From: Limnanthes douglasii subsp. nivea
Taxonomy: Eukaryota; Streptophyta; Magnoliopsida; Brassicales; Limnanthaceae
DNA length: 64,000 bases
Direction of reading: 5' to 3'
NCBI GenBank assembly: GCA_036936605.1
Contig: JAUPFV010000002.1
Span: forward strand, 320,184,893-320,248,892
Both the position numbers and the translations under genes were made by a program. This document shows, in pieces, positions 12,801-25,019 of this stretch; within the stretch, counting starts at the first letter, position 1, and each line of letters begins with the position of its first letter. Under the pieces are notes generated by a model. That model ran no database searches. It was not told the origin of the DNA and was given only the letters and a program-made list of their open reading frames with translations.

Positions 12801-12964
12801 GAAAAATCGGAAATGTTTTCGAAACAATAAGTGTGAAGAGGAAGGTGGTTTGAGATAGGTATGTCGGGTAACTTCGACCGGAATATATGTTCCGGTGGAG
12901 GAGTTATGTTCTGTTTCTGGTCTGGTTCTGATTTTTGTAGATCGATTGGAGCTACAGAAATCAT
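9866..12964 (-). CDS. 4CL3: 4-coumarate:CoA ligase, class II (4CL3-like)
   Basis: Activates 4-coumarate and related hydroxycinnamates to CoA thioesters through an acyl-AMP intermediate in the cytosol, feeding flavonoids and other phenylpropanoids. Coding exons (minus, high to low): 12,964-11,909; 11,307-11,109; 10,837-10,692; 10,342-10,275; 10,193-10,091; 9,991-9,866. They join in frame to 565 aa, close to the usual 540-570. Visible motifs: AMP-binding box [12 protein letters not shown] at residues 210-220, GYGMTEAGP from 353, box II GEICIRG at 407-413, and the C-terminal [11 protein letters not shown] with the catalytic lysine region. The text ([40 protein letters not shown]) resembles Arabidopsis 4CL3 more than 4CL1/2, so a flavonoid role is inferred. 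The start is the first ATG of the long exon, preceded by a CT-rich leader. No disabling change is seen. Confidence 0.93.
10343..10691 (-). other. Non-canonical GC-AG intron (4CL intron 3)
   Basis: The exon encoding ...FKGFQ ends CAG and is followed on the minus strand by GCAAGT, not GTAAGT (donor at 10,691-10,690). The acceptor ACAG lies just before GTACCTCCAGCT (exon from 10,342). Protein continuity [12 protein letters not shown] fixes the junction exactly. The rest of the donor matches consensus, as expected for the minor GC-AG class spliced by the normal spliceosome. Confidence 0.85.
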
Positions 12965-13320
12965 CGTTTTTTTTTTATAAAGTTTGAATTTTTATGTGAA
13001 ATATTTAGGGAGAGAATAATAGTTAAGTTAGAGGATGGGGGGAGAGAGAGATAGAGATAAATACTAAATGAGGAGAGAGAGGGAGAGAGAGGTGGTAGGT
13101 GTAAGGAAATGGAAGAAGAGTGGTAGGTTGTGATAAGTGGATGGAAAAAATTAGGAGAGTAGAGAGAGACAGAGAGGCGAGAGAGAGTAGATGAGTTGCT
13201 TAGTAGTACAGAGGAGCTGGAGCATATGCAAATGCTGATACGCATATGGTCTATATGATCTATCTCACTTTCAAAATTGAAACTAAAGCCTTTTGAGTTG
13301 AAACTCTTGCCGTCTAACAC
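12961..13320 (-). other. 119-codon upstream ORF overlapping the 4CL start
   Basis: An ATG-initiated frame at 13,320 runs through the CT-rich leader and ends in a TGA sharing bases with the 4CL ATG (ATGA, 12,964-12,961). The product would be Ser/Leu/Ile-rich low-complexity sequence, with no family resemblance. It may be only a by-product of the CT-rich leader. If the mature leader includes it, translation of 4CL could be affected. The transcription start is unknown. Confidence 0.25.
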
Positions 13321-13334
13321 TCTTCTTACCTACC
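13094..13334 (-). promoter_or_regulatory. Three AC-type MYB elements upstream of 4CL
   Basis: The exact heptamer ACCTACC (AC-I/PAL-box type, bound by R2R3-MYB factors in phenylpropanoid promoters) occurs on the minus strand at 13,100-13,094 and 13,128-13,122 and on the plus strand at 13,328-13,334. All lie within 370 bp upstream of the 4CL start codon, in or near a CT-rich leader (13,030-13,200). Such sites are established in 4CL, PAL and CHS promoters. Their activity here is inferred. The stretch 13,335-13,757 beyond them holds nothing else I recognise. Confidence 0.55.
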
Positions 13335-13757
13335 CTCTTCTCTCCCGTCTTGATGGACTACGTAGATGAGCTATGACCACTATTTTCCCAAATAGATTTT
13401 GAAAGATCCTCCTATGGATTATTTATTATAATCTATGGCCCTTGGCTATCACTAGTGGGACTTCCTTTGGGTTTTGGACGGGTTAATTATATTTCATTAA
13501 GAGGATGCATTGGTTAATTATATTAAACAAGTTTAACAAAAATTATATGTATTTATAGATTGAATGAGCCTAAAATCCACAAAATTTATAAACATCTAGA
13601 TATAGCATATCATGCTTTTAAAGATAATAAATATTTATGATTCTATTTCTATTATTCTGTTATTTTTTAAATTGTCGCTGTTGGTAGAAAAAGATATATA
13701 AAGACGTACAATATAATAAAATGTATATTTCCCTAAATATAGGAAAAAAAACATCAT

Positions 13758-15257
13758 GTTTCACGAACCTTTTTCGATCCAGCTATGGAGGAAGGAGGTT
13801 AGATTTATACGGTTGAAATTGCAAGTTTTCAAACAAAAAAATAACGTTATCTTTTTACCGCATATTCTGAAGTCAGAAGTGAGACAAGTGGTTGTGGATA
13901 TAAAAAATACTGAAACGGACCATGAATTTTCGAAATCTTTACAACAGTTTCACTTAAATATAAGCTATTCGTTTTTCAAGAAAGAGCATCATACGATGTG
14001 TCGTTATCATTTTCATACTTCTAGTGATGATCATTACATTGATAGTGAAGACGTTTTTTTTCTAAAAAAAAGATTTCGTCGACAAAACACGACTCATGTT
14101 ATGTATTAACACCTTTTAGGGTCTATGCGTCATCGGCAAGACCCTATGTGTAGGACAGAGTCTGAAATTCAAACCAGAGTACCATATTGAGCAACTCAAA
14201 AATGTAATGTTAATCTTTCAGGGATACGATAGACTTATGTGCTGAGATTTTTCAGTGAATTTAAAAAACGTGCTTTGGCTTGGTTCATTAATCTACCCTG
14301 AATATTTGAAAATTTATGTATCTTGTTCACAGATTAGTTTATTGGGAGTAAAGAGATCAAAGATGACAACGATTACATAATTGTAAGAATAATCATGATG
14401 AAAGCCTGAGAAATTATATGTGTCGCCTCATTTAAATAAAGAATAATTTGAGGGATTCCCATAAGGCTCTAGCATGTGCTTATTTTAGGTAGGGGGTCCT
14501 CATGAGGGTTCACTAACCATTCTTGATACAGCTGTAAATGAAGAGCGTTAGATTGATGTGGCTGAAATTGCAAGCTTTCGAACAACAGAGGATAACGTAA
14601 TCTCTATACCACATGCTTGGGAGTTAGAAGTGAGGCAACTGGTTGTGGATATGGAAACCATTGAGGCAAATGATGAATTCTCAAAATGTTTGCAACAGTT
14701 TCACCTAGACATAAGCTATGGGTTTCTCAAGAGGGAGCATCGGGCGAGGTTTCGTTATCATATTCCCACTTCCAGTGATAATAATTCCATTGATAGTGAA
14801 GAATTTTTCTTTCCATAAAAAAGCATCGCTGGCGAAACATGACCCAGGCTATACATTGACACTTTTCAAGGTCTATGCGTCATCGCCAAAACCCCATGCA
14901 TAGGAGGGAGTCTGAACAAATTCAAACCAGAGCACCACATTGAGCAACTAAAAAATGTAATATTAATCTTGTGTGGCTATAATAGACTTATGTGCTGCGA
15001 TTAATCAATGATTTTAAAAAAAACGTATTTTGAGTTGGTTTACTCATATATCCTAGATATTTAAAAATCTATGGATCTTGGTCACATATCAGTTTATTCG
15101 GATTAAAAATATCAAATGTGACATCGATTACGTAATTGCAAGAAAGAACCTGATGAAAGCCTAAGAAATTATCTGTGTCGCTTCATTTAGATAAAGAATA
15201 ACCTAAAAAATTGCCCTAAAACTCTCACATGTGCTTATTTTAAGTAGGGGATACTCA
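13758..15257 (+). pseudogene. Tandemly duplicated gag segment of a second Tat-type element
   Basis: Two adjacent, diverged copies of ~749 bp (13,758-14,507 and 14,508-15,257). Each runs from FHEPF / FTNH-like text through a gag body (SEVRQVVVDI / LEVRQLVVDM, FSKSLQQFHL / FSKCLQQFHL, STSSD-like, EHIEQLKNVMLIF-like, WFINLP-like) to a shared TGTGCTTATTTTAGGTAGGGG-type end. Both have stops and frameshifts. The longest opens are 117 codons (13,756-14,109) and 86 codons (14,558-14,818). The later parts match the retrotransposon gag domain. A tandem repeat of only the gag segment is unusual; unequal exchange or a nested insertion followed by deletion could explain it. Confidence 0.7.
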
Positions 15258-15299
15258 CGGGGTTATTGACAGAATAGATTATGAAAAGAAAGATTTAAG

Positions 15300-17530
15300 G
15301 GAACTTTTGGTACAGGTTGAGTTTCAATTTAAGGTGAGGATAGAGTGAGGATAAGGGTGGTTCCCAACCGATAGCATCAAAAGAATCCATAGGCAAAAGA
15401 GACAAACTTATGTTTCGAATATAGTGGCTTATCAAGCACCCATTACGCATCAAATACTTTAGTATCTTACGGTTTCTATTAAACCAAGACCCTTACATGC
15501 TTTGGTTACATCACTCATTACTGGTCTGGTTGTTCAAGAAGGGTCGGGATGACCAATGGAACAAATGGATTTTTCACGATAATTTTACTAAGTTAACCAA
15601 GTGTATGTCGACGATCTATGAACAAACCCAGAATTTTATGCAGTTCTTGATACATTTTCCCGTTACGAAACCTCTAAAAGAAAAGAATTCTAGAATTTTT
15701 CAAGTATCATATTGATATAAATAATTAGACTACAAACTTTATAACACTTAAAAATAAGGTTTAGAGTCTAATTGAGAATGAAAAATTGTTTATGTTTGTT
15801 AAGGTGTGGCCACCTTATGACTATAGATATCTCAGGACCAAACCGAAGAAATTTGAAGCGAGGGTTGAAACATTTAATATCGAAACCCCTGTTGTTTTCC
15901 TAAAATAATTGAGAGCCGTGATGGTTTTGGACCACTCTGTTCAATACTTCTATTTTTCTAATGAATACCTCAAACCGGATCCCGACGGACACATCTTAGA
16001 AGTCATGACCAAGGGAGTGACCATGACCTCTAAAAAGAAGTATGCTAAGGAACTCGAGTTTCAATACCATGGGTAAACCTTTTATAACTTATACCATACC
16101 TTATACTTTATAATCATCTTTAATAATGACCCTCGTAGACGAATGACAGGTCTTCATAAAGAGGTTGTTTTGATCAACGATGACATTGAATAGGTAGAGG
16201 TTTGAAAAAATCGAATACACATATAAAGCTCGACCAACATCATTTTTAAATCAACTTGTAGTAGGATAAAAAACCCTTTAGTCATCTAAAGGTTTAAAAA
16301 GATGATTGTTGGTTTCACAGATAAGTTGAAGCTGAAGTAGTTTTGGGCAAGAATAATTTAAGAAAATCATCATATTATTGTTCATGGTAATTGATTCAAC
16401 CACCTCTTATAATGAAATTTATGGGAGATTATAACTTGATATGACGTTTGTCATTGTCTTTTATACCCACCCGTGTATGTAGTACGTCGTGTGAGGCAAG
16501 GTAAGAGTGATCAGAAGTAGCCAAAATGTCTCTTACGAGTGTTAGACAACTTTTTAGCCTTGAAAAAGTAGCAACTAGGGGTGTCTCCTTTAGATTCCCA
16601 AGTTATAGACAACCCAGCAGAGGCATCGAGCATAAAAATAGTAGGACAAGATACATATACCTTCGATTTTGAGGAATGTCATAGTTTGAATATTGGTATT
16701 TCGTTGTCTAGTAACCCTATAGATGAACTCATAACTTTTTTATCTAACATCTTGATATTGTTTTTCTTGGAAAATAAAAAATGTGACAGACGTACCATCT
16801 AATATTATTTATTACAAGATATTTGTTGGCACCCAATGTTAGGCATATAGATCATAAAAGGTGTGATTTCTAATTTGAGAAACATAAAGCTTCAATGGTC
16901 GAGGTTTACTAGTCTCTCTAGCGTGAGCGCATCTTAGAGTCATAGTATCTATCTGGACAACGGATCCAGTCCTAGTAAAAAAGCAAAATGGGAAGTTATA
17001 AGGTGTGTAGACCTTATAGACCTAAATAAAACATTCTCTAATATATTTTCATGGTCACAAAGGTTTATCAACTGGTATATTCTACTTCGAGCAACAATAT
17101 CATATTTCCATAGAAGTTTACTCATGCTATGAGAAAATTCAAATCTACCCAGATAATCAAGTGATCACCATATATATTACCAATCGGTGTCCATATTATT
17201 ATAGGGATATGTCCTTCAGACTCCAGAATATGAGATCAACTTACCAAAGGTTGGTTAATAAATATATATTTTTAATCAGATATGATGAAATTTTGAGGTA
17301 TATTTGATGATAGGTTAGTGAAGAGTCTTGATAATTCCAACCATATTGTACTCATTATTGAAACTTTTGAAAATTTAAGAGGTATAAAACTCAAGTTGAA
17401 TTTCGAGAAGTGCGCTTTTGGGGTCAAGTCGGTCGAATTTTAGGTAACTTGGTAAGTGAGAGGGTATAAAAGTTAATCCATCATATTTAAAAGCCCTAGT
17501 TTCTATATTTTCTCCTAGGTCCATCAAAGA
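15300..17530 (+). pseudogene. Gag tail, protease and reverse transcriptase of the second element, decayed
   Basis: 15,497-15,715 keeps a gag C-terminal stretch. Text near 15,800-16,100 and 16,580-16,800 resembles the protease region (LDSQVIDNPAEASSIK near the active-site neighbourhood), but weakly. RT is clear at 16,985-17,450 across frames: a degenerate start block, LVNKYIF, then IFDDRLVKS with both catalytic aspartates still legible (~17,302-17,330), KLKLNFEKCAFGVKS and VEF before a stop. Too many stops for function. Same lineage as the element at 1-8,535. Confidence 0.65.
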
Positions 17531-17829
17531 AGTCCAAATATCGACTTGAAGGTTGGCTACTATTAATAAATAATATATATTAGTCTTCAGAGTGTTTTCT
17601 TTCTTCCAAAGTTTCATTTGAACTGAAAAATATAATCATACATTTACCAATATAAAAGAACATTTATCTTCCCTGAAAGTTTTGTCTAAGTTGATCAGTT
17701 TAGATATCGCTCGAAGTATATCACTAGTGATTATGATATTATCATAAGGGAATTTTGGACAGATCATACAAAAATCAATGGATAAACAGTAGTTTGAGTG
17801 GAACAATGACTCAGCTATGTGCCTAGCAA

Positions 17830-18110
17830 CTTATATGATTGATCCGACTATAAGATTCGACCCGCACGACCCATGGGATAGAGAAAAATACTATAAATAC
17901 CCCAACCAACATCATTAAGAGGGTTGGACTTTTTTAAAGACATTAAATATAAGCACACACCTCATTTATCTCACAATCCCTTACAAAAATAGTCAATATT
18001 CACTAGCTAAAGGTTTTCCCGGTTTTACCCTTGATTTAGATTTTACCATCACCATAAGTTACTCTTAGAAGAGAAACTATACATCTACCTGGCGGTTGAT
18101 AAGGTAAGCA
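17830..18110 (+). mobile_element. LTR-like fragment inside the second element
   Basis: Between the RT and RNase H relics lies a segment with the LTR family layout: GATTCGACCCG, then ACTATAAATACC, CATTAAGAGGG and a CTCACAATCCC / CACTAGCT run. The order matches the LTRs near 8,380, 31,580 (minus) and 62,390. Limits are approximate. It could be a truncated nested insertion or a recombination product. Confidence 0.4.
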
Positions 18111-18289
18111 AGTTTTCAAAGCCAATCTATTACGTAAACAGTTGATGTTGAGACTATGTACCATTATATAGAGAATCTAACATTAGCCTTTATAGTCACC
18201 ACCCCAAAGATGATACTATATTTCCAAATCTATTTTATTATTGTGTTAACCTCCTTCTTCCTCTAAATAATTCTTCAGAAGCATGACAT

Positions 18290-19170
18290 ATATAGACACT
18301 TAACCCGACGTTTAGTTGGACTAGGTAAATTCAATATAAATTTTGATCCAATGACTGTTATCAAATCTTAAGACTTAGTTGATTTCTTAATAGAGTTACA
18401 TGCTGAGATACTAGTCATTTCCCCTGGCAGTCCTTTATATGAGTGGATAGTTCAACCTAATGAATAGTTTAACGCTTCGGGGTATATGGTAAGAGTTTCG
18501 CTAATTTATCATTCGGTAAAGGTCATGCACCAAAAAATTCACTTCAGTGTCAAAGTTTATAACAATAAGGCTAGGTGTAAGGCTGTTATCGTAAGGATTC
18601 AATCGGCATTTTTATATGAACCAAATAGGGTGAGATTGATAAGTGACTCTTAATTTCTTATCAACCAGGTTCTCGGTCAGTCAGAAGCACGTAAGGACCA
18701 CATGATCAAGTATCAAATTTCTGAAACAATAAGCAGAGATGTCTTTGAAGTTTTCCATTACGAATAAGTCATAATGGCTGAGAGCTCACTGGCTGATTTG
18801 TTAACTTCCTTGGTAAGTTCCGAAGTTTCCCATTGGGTTTTTGTCCAAGAGCACTTATAAATTTGAAACATAATTGAAGTAAATGAATGAAAAATAATTA
18901 GATATATGTTCCATAGATTCAACTCGAATTTTAGAGTGTAAATATATATTGATATAATGGATATCATGTAAGCAAGTCAGGAACCTATAAGTTAGTGGAT
19001 AATTAAGGAAAACTTTTTCCACACCCGTGGAATGTTGAACATTTGAAACTCTATTTATCTTGAATTTATAGTTTTTGTATTTCTATTTACATTATACTTT
19101 TGTAACATGGATGCAATGACCGGTGTTACATTATTTCTTACCATGGTGGTGCATGTAGGTTTTTATGAGG
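18290..19170 (+). pseudogene. RNase H and integrase tail of the second element
   Basis: RNase H text is readable at 18,630-18,850: RLISDS, FLINQVLGQSEARKDHMIKYQ, DVFEVFHYE, then MAESSLADLLTSLVSS. This corresponds to the second (Tat-type) RNase H. Directly after it (19,020-19,070) comes PWNVEHLK-like text and the typical end-of-integrase tract, so most of the integrase is deleted. A post-integrase tract at 19,143-19,170 parallels 4,305-4,325 of the first element. Confidence 0.6.
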
Positions 19171-21675
19171 CACATGTATAACTGACTAGTTAACACATTT
19201 TTTGCCATTAATCTCGTGATTTGCATTTGTTTGAAGCTCATCAATATTTATCAAGGATATATTCTATTAAGTCCCCAATGAAAAAAAGGTATTAAGTTAT
19301 GTTGGTCAGAGATGTCTGAAACTCTTAAGTAAGGCTTCGTCGAAGTTGATATGTATAGATCTTGTTTGGTATAGTGGAATAAATCCTGAACAAAGATTAC
19401 TATAGTTTTAAGTTATTTCATGTGTAGACATGATATTATGAAGTGATAAGTTACAGGAAGAATACATGAAGTTTAGTCAAAGATATCTGTAGTGAATAAT
19501 AATATCCAGATATTAAATTAAGCAAACATCCTGAGCTCCTCGTGTGAATTTTTATTTATAAATTATGTTACATATATAATTGCTACACTAAATTATATTT
19601 ATTACTTAATTAAGTTTTCATTATGTCACATGTCGAGGGGCGGTTACAGTTACTTGCTTTCCAATCATGTTATTACGAGCCCTTTATAAAAAATGTTTGG
19701 TTACAGTACATAGAATGATACTTACCGGAGCCCTTTTATAATACTAGGATTCCATGATATTACATGTCGAGCTCAACATATAATCAACTTGTGAATGGTT
19801 AAAATGTAGCTTGTACCATTATACGTCATAGAATAACATAAGTGAGGAGTAGAAGTAAACTGAGTGTAGCCATATTTGAGTTTGTTGAGCCCGAGTGCGT
19901 AGGTTGTGGGTTTGGCTAAGGGAGTATGCCTTGGATTTTCAATTGGACAAGCCCTCGAGGCTCTGATTGAGAAACTTTTCATTATTTTTGAATTTTTTTG
20001 GGTTGAGTGATGAGCCTTTGAATTGAGAAGTTTGTACGTTACGTGATGTGCTGCCTACTGATGGGCCCATTTCACTCGAGCCAAATTGTCCTTGTTCCGG
20101 AGAGCTCGGTTTTTGCTGACCATGTTCTTGCCTCGTTAAAACACCTTCTTTGGCCAAAACTTTAATTGAAAAAAAAAACTCAATTTTACTGAAGGGAAAA
20201 CATAGAGCTAACAAGTAGCAGGCTACTAGTGTACGTTTTGCTGAATCGAAAATATATTGTTGTTAATTTGTCCTAAGTGGGTAGCCCATAGTACTTCAAT
20301 GTAAACACAACATGAGTATTATTACAAAACATTGACAATGAGGAAAATAGATCATACCAACATATTAGTAAAGACTTGAGCATATAAAAAAATCAGTATG
20401 GAAATGTATCATTGCAGTTGCCCAAACCTGTTATAAGATCTTGACGGGGACATGAGACCTTGTATGTCTGCAAACCTGCAAAAACAAATTAGAGAGAGTC
20501 AACATATTTGAGGTGGCCAAACTCGTAGACTTAATTGAGAGAGTCACCTCCGTTATTATGCATGAGTCTGTAGGCAGAATCAGGAAGGAATCACATCCTT
20601 AATATGCCCAACCACATTTGCATAATCAAGAGGAGAAAATGGTCATTAATACGCTAATAAGCATTTTTTCTTGTAGAATTAGAAAACATTTACTCGTAGA
20701 TCAAATGGTTTATTAAAGGTGCACACTTATAGAATGATTGACACGTTCAAGAGGTGTGTGCCGTATCAATGAATATTGGATTGCATTAGATTTAGATAAA
20801 CCTGTCAGTTTCGTATTTCAGGTTGGTTTGTGCCGTATCATTTTGGGTTTGATAAACACAAATGTTGACCCAAACCTGCCCATACCCGAAAAATTTCTAA
20901 TTTGTTGAATCCAGAACCAATATGTTACAAATACGAGAAATATGAACTCGACACATTTGATCTGAAGACGACTAAACCTAAAATCAATTATTTGTTAGGT
21001 TCAAAACTTGTTTAAACTGCAAAAACTTGTAAACTAAAAAACCTGAAACACCCATTTAACTTACAAATCTTTGATTAAAAACAAACTATCTTTTATCTCA
21101 CAATACATCTTGTTGTAGAAATATTTTTATCCTATTTTATGTGTCGTTTTCATATATTAATGCAAAATTTAATATTATTTATTGGTATCTTCCAATTAGA
21201 TTGACTTCTTTTTTCTTTATCTTTTTATCAAAAAATAATTATTTCCTTCTTTGATATATTTGCATAACTTAAAATGACATGATTTGTGAGACTAAAAAAA
21301 TAATAGCATTCACTTTGAAAGTGAGTGGTAAAGTTTTAATTAATTGTTATAACGATTGTTTGAGAGTTTAAAGAAATATGGACTGCTTCTTTTTTAATTA
21401 CACAAAAAATATCAATTAGTTATTATTTTTAGTTCATTTTTTTCAAAATGAATATGTTCATAGCATTAGTTTAATTATGCATAGAAAGTGAGCTAAAATT
21501 TGTTGTAAATAAATAAATATAACATAGTAATAAATTGACACAAATGATATTTTATCTGTTCAATTTATTTTTATTGCACAAAATATTTTTAAAACAATTA
21601 TAACAATAATTTTTTTTTAAAAAAATTATTATCTTAAAAGATCAAAATTCAAAATATTATACATTTAAAAACCTT
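19171..21675. other. Intergenic stretch, AT-rich, with possible exon relics
   Basis: Mostly unassigned AT-rich DNA. Between 19,770 and 20,700 the minus strand holds candidate exon-like pieces, listed separately. 20,760-20,950 has text resembling old plant repeats (CCCAAACCTGCCCATACCCG). 21,060-21,675 is very AT-rich with no structure I can name. Confidence 0.4.
19939..20690 (-). pseudogene. Possible captured or relic gene exons, family unknown
   Basis: Three minus-strand pieces look like exons. Around 20,640-20,530 the reading is SPLDYANVVGHIKDVIPS, then LPDSAYRLMHNNG in a shifted frame, ending GGAG/GTGACT. A good polypyrimidine-AG (TTTGTTTTTTGCAG) precedes a ~50-bp piece at ~20,476-20,428. 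A CCCTTCAG precedes a 20,190-19,939 frame reading VLAKEGVLTRQEHGQQKPS... and ending in a stop after NQSLEGLSN. Splice-like borders and higher GC than the surroundings suggest part of a real gene. I do not recognise the family, and one frameshift is needed. This is inference only. Confidence 0.25.
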
Positions 21676-22200
21676 GTTTTCATATATTTTTATGAGAAAT
21701 TCATTTAGCTCATCTATTTACCATCTAAGACCCAACTTTCTTGTATAATACCCAAAATATTTTTAATTCATTTTGTAAAAAAATTAGATATTTTTACTGA
21801 TTTGTTTCCTTTTAACACAATAATATAATGTATGATTCTATTTCTTTTCTCTCTATATATTTTTTTATGGATCTATAGTAGTTGCAGGTGACGATTCAAC
21901 ATTTTCTTTGTATTTTTTTATCTGATTTGTTTTTATTTGATTTTGATGTTTGATTTTGAATTGTTATTATATAAGTCGATTTTCTGCATATTTTATGTTT
22001 TTAAGTTTCCAACTTTGTTCTTACTCGTGATTTTTGTATTTTATCTTTCTTCTACTTTAATTTTTAGTTAAAATGTTGTATTGATTTAGGTTTTACTTGT
22101 TTTTAGTTTTTTCTCGGTTTTTTGTAAAATATCGTTTAGAAGGTTTTGGGTAAGGTTACTATACAAACAAAGAAGATGAAGTTTTAAACATTTGTTATGA
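21676..22200 (+). repeat. Left terminal inverted repeat of the MULE
   Basis: Compared with the reverse complement of 40,069-40,611 the same blocks appear in the same order: GTTTTCATA; TAAGAC; CCAAAATATTTTTAAT; ATAG..TTG.AGGT...GACG.TTCAAC; GGTTT(T/C)ACT(T/C)GTTTTT(A/G)GTT; GTAAGGTTA; GAAGAT(G/A)AAGTT; and (T/A)TGTTTAT-like text at the inner edge. Lengths are comparable (525 and 543 bp). The arms are clearly diverged, so the element is old. Confidence 0.7.
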
Positions 22201-22219
22201 TAGTTATAAAACTTGTTTT

Positions 22220-22740
22220 TCTGTAATGATATATGAGAGACGAGAAACATACAAACGATAGATAAGAGACACAAAGACGATAGATGAGAGATGCAGAGAT
22301 GATAGATGAGAGACGCATAGCCGATAGATGAGAAACTCATAGATGATATACCACATCATGCGAAACTATACTAACTATAAATGATGAGAGACCACATCAT
22401 GTGAAACCAGGAAAACTACAAATGATGCAAAACCAGGCTAACTATAAATGATCAAATACCACATAATGCGAAACCATCTTAATTATAAATGATAAGAAAC
22501 CACATCATGTGAAACCATGAAAACTATAAAAGATGCAAAACTAGACCAGTTATAAATAATATGAGGCTAAAAAACGTGAAACCACACCAACTATAAATGA
22601 TGAGACCACATCATGCGAATACCTGCAAAGTATAAAGGACATAAAACCAGGCTAACTATAAATGATGAGAAACCATATCATGCAAAACCATACTAACTAT
22701 AAATCATGAGACACTATATCATGCAAAACGAGTGTAAAAT
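22220..22740 (-). repeat. Minisatellite just inside the left terminus
   Basis: 22,220-22,350 repeats GATAGATGAGAGAC-type units. 22,340-22,740 repeats a longer unit built from ACCACATCATGCGAAACC and (C/A)TAACTATAAATGATGAGA. The second array is the reverse complement of the array at 27,480-27,880, so the two form an inverted pair around the protease gene. The first matches, in inverted orientation, the array at 39,885-40,065 inside the right terminus. Confidence 0.75.
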
Positions 22741-23800
22741 ATAATTTTATATGATAGATACGAGACAAAAAGGTAGATGCTAGACCAGGGTTAACTAGGC
22801 TCGCGAATTTTTTATTATAAAAAAATCAAAAAATATTATGAATAGATCTAGTTTTATTTGTCTTAAAAAATAAAACCTATTATATTTTTGGATTTTTTTC
22901 CAAGTTACCGCTTAAAAGATACGGATTTTTACAGAGTTAGATTAAAAAATAAAGGAAAGAGAATGGGTACACGTCTTTGATGATTTTATATAGCATGGTA
23001 TTTTGGGTACATAGTTTATTAAACTTGTTGGGTCTTAATGAGTAATATGTTTGTAGAATGGATCTTGATTAGTAACTCACAATTATTTAATCATTATGAA
23101 AACTCCAATTTAGTTTGTTACTAGGGTGAGTTACACATAAAGACTTGACCCATAAAACTGTTACTATCAAGATCCAACATGTTTAGGTAACTAACTACCA
23201 AAATTACCCCTCATATAAGTACATATTTAAAAAATAGACAAATTGTAACACAATCACCAATAAACTTTATCTCTCTACCTATCACCTTCTGTGATCGCCA
23301 AAATCACTCTACAAATTATTCGATTACATCGCATAAAATAAGAAACTTCAAGCCGTTAAAATTACGAATTCACCGTCAAAGAAACATTTGATTAGTTTTT
23401 GAAACTATCTACGTTAAACACAATAAGAAATTATATCTATCATTTTATTCTTCTTCAATTATTTATATGGTTGCGCATCTATCATCATTTGAATGGTTTT
23501 ACATTATATATATGGTTGTGCATTTATCATGATACATGGTTTTGCATTCATCATCATTAAACGGCTTCACATCATTTGTCTGGACTCGCATGCATTACGT
23601 TGTCCCTTGTTAATTAAACATATATGGTCTCTCATATATGATCAGGCATGTTTGCACTAATAAAACAGATGAAATAAATAAAAATAAAATATGGAAACTT
23701 GGAAACAACAAATAAAACATCTTTGTATTATTTTTAAATGCAACATACAAGCTGAGAAAAGAAAACAATTCCTCATATAAATAATTGAGACTTATTGTAG
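22741..23800. other. MULE interior between left arrays and the first protease exon
   Basis: AT-rich. 22,985-23,215 contains inverted pieces around GATCTTGATTAGTAACTC and a later TACTATCAAGATCC, possibly a small old insertion. 23,470-23,640 is another short CATCTATCAT / CATCATTTGAATGG-type array, ending near a cttattgtAG acceptor at 23,800. No coding sequence recognised. Confidence 0.4.
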
Positions 23801-24119
23801 AAATTAAAAAAAAATATAGATGATGAGAAAGAAACGTTCAAATTAAGCACAAAGTTGGTAGCACTTATAACCAACGACGTTAAGACTGTCTTTGGATTAA
23901 ACCATGGAAATGAACACATGTCATTACAAAACAAAAATTTCGAAGCAAGATATTCAGAAACATTAAAAGAAGGTAAATGAAGGATTGTTAAGACATTTTT
24001 TTCTGATGAAACCACAAGAAAAAGTAAAAAAAAACGAGCAAAACTTATCACAAATAAAATGATAAAGGTATGCAATTTCATATTCTCTTACATATTTTTA
24101 TATTATTATAAATGAGTTC

Positions 24120-24480
24120 TCGCGTCTATCGTGCATTACTTGTCCATAATTTATCATGACTTACATTTGTCCCTCGTCTATCATGCATTCGCTTGTCCCG
24201 TATGTATCATATATTCACATGTTCCACATCTATCATGCCTTCACATGTCCTGCGTCTATCATAACTTTACCTATCTAGCGTTTATTATGTCTTCACATGT
24301 TTTACGTCTATTATGACTTCACATGTATCATGCCTTCACTTGTCCCTCATCTATCATGCATTCACTTCTCATGCGTCTATCATGCCTTCACATATCCTTC
24401 ATCTATCATGCCTTCTTTTGTCTCACGTCTATCATGCCTGCACGTGTTTCACGTCTATCATGTATGTATATTAACTAAAG
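24120..24480 (+). repeat. ~27-bp minisatellite in a protease-gene intron
   Basis: About 13 degenerate copies of a unit like TCATGCCTTCACATGTCC(C/T)GCGTCTA. The array begins ~50 bp after the donor at 24,068 and ends before the next coding piece (from ~24,531). It stays accidentally open (61 and 66 codons), but the peptide is only the repeat read through. Confidence 0.85.
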
Positions 24481-25019
24481 GTTTCACATGTTTATAAGAT
24501 GTAATAAATAAATAATAAAAACATATAGAGAGCAAGTAGTGAAAGATGTTGTAATATTGTTCATAATGTTAGTTTCCTCAACATTGTTTTTCTGTATATC
24601 CAAAAATATACTAGATTTTATAATGTTCTATTACATAGAAGACTTGGAGAAAATAAATAACTACATATGGGATAAAGAAATCAGGGAGAAGTTGATGAAT
24701 TTAGTAAACCTTTTTCTTGAAAATAAACATGATAAAGTAGTTAGATGTGTTGCTCTATAACTAGTTAATCTTTTTACTCTATTTTAAAATATCATTTAAA
24801 AAAAGTAAAAATGTTATATCTAAATTATCATTAAAATTGTATCCATTCATCATGGAACACACATCTATATCTCAAGAAGATGCAATTAAAGGCAATATAC
24901 CAATATGTTATAAATGATTAGGTCTTGAGGGCAAAACAAAATTGAATTTGATTGATGCTCTAAAGGAGATCATAGATGAAAAAGTATATTAACACATATA
25001 AAAATGTTTATAATTATTT

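Noticed and set aside
24131..24497. Open frames of 61 and 66 codons as small protein genes
   Set aside because: They are read-throughs of the ~27-bp minisatellite; the peptide only repeats the unit.
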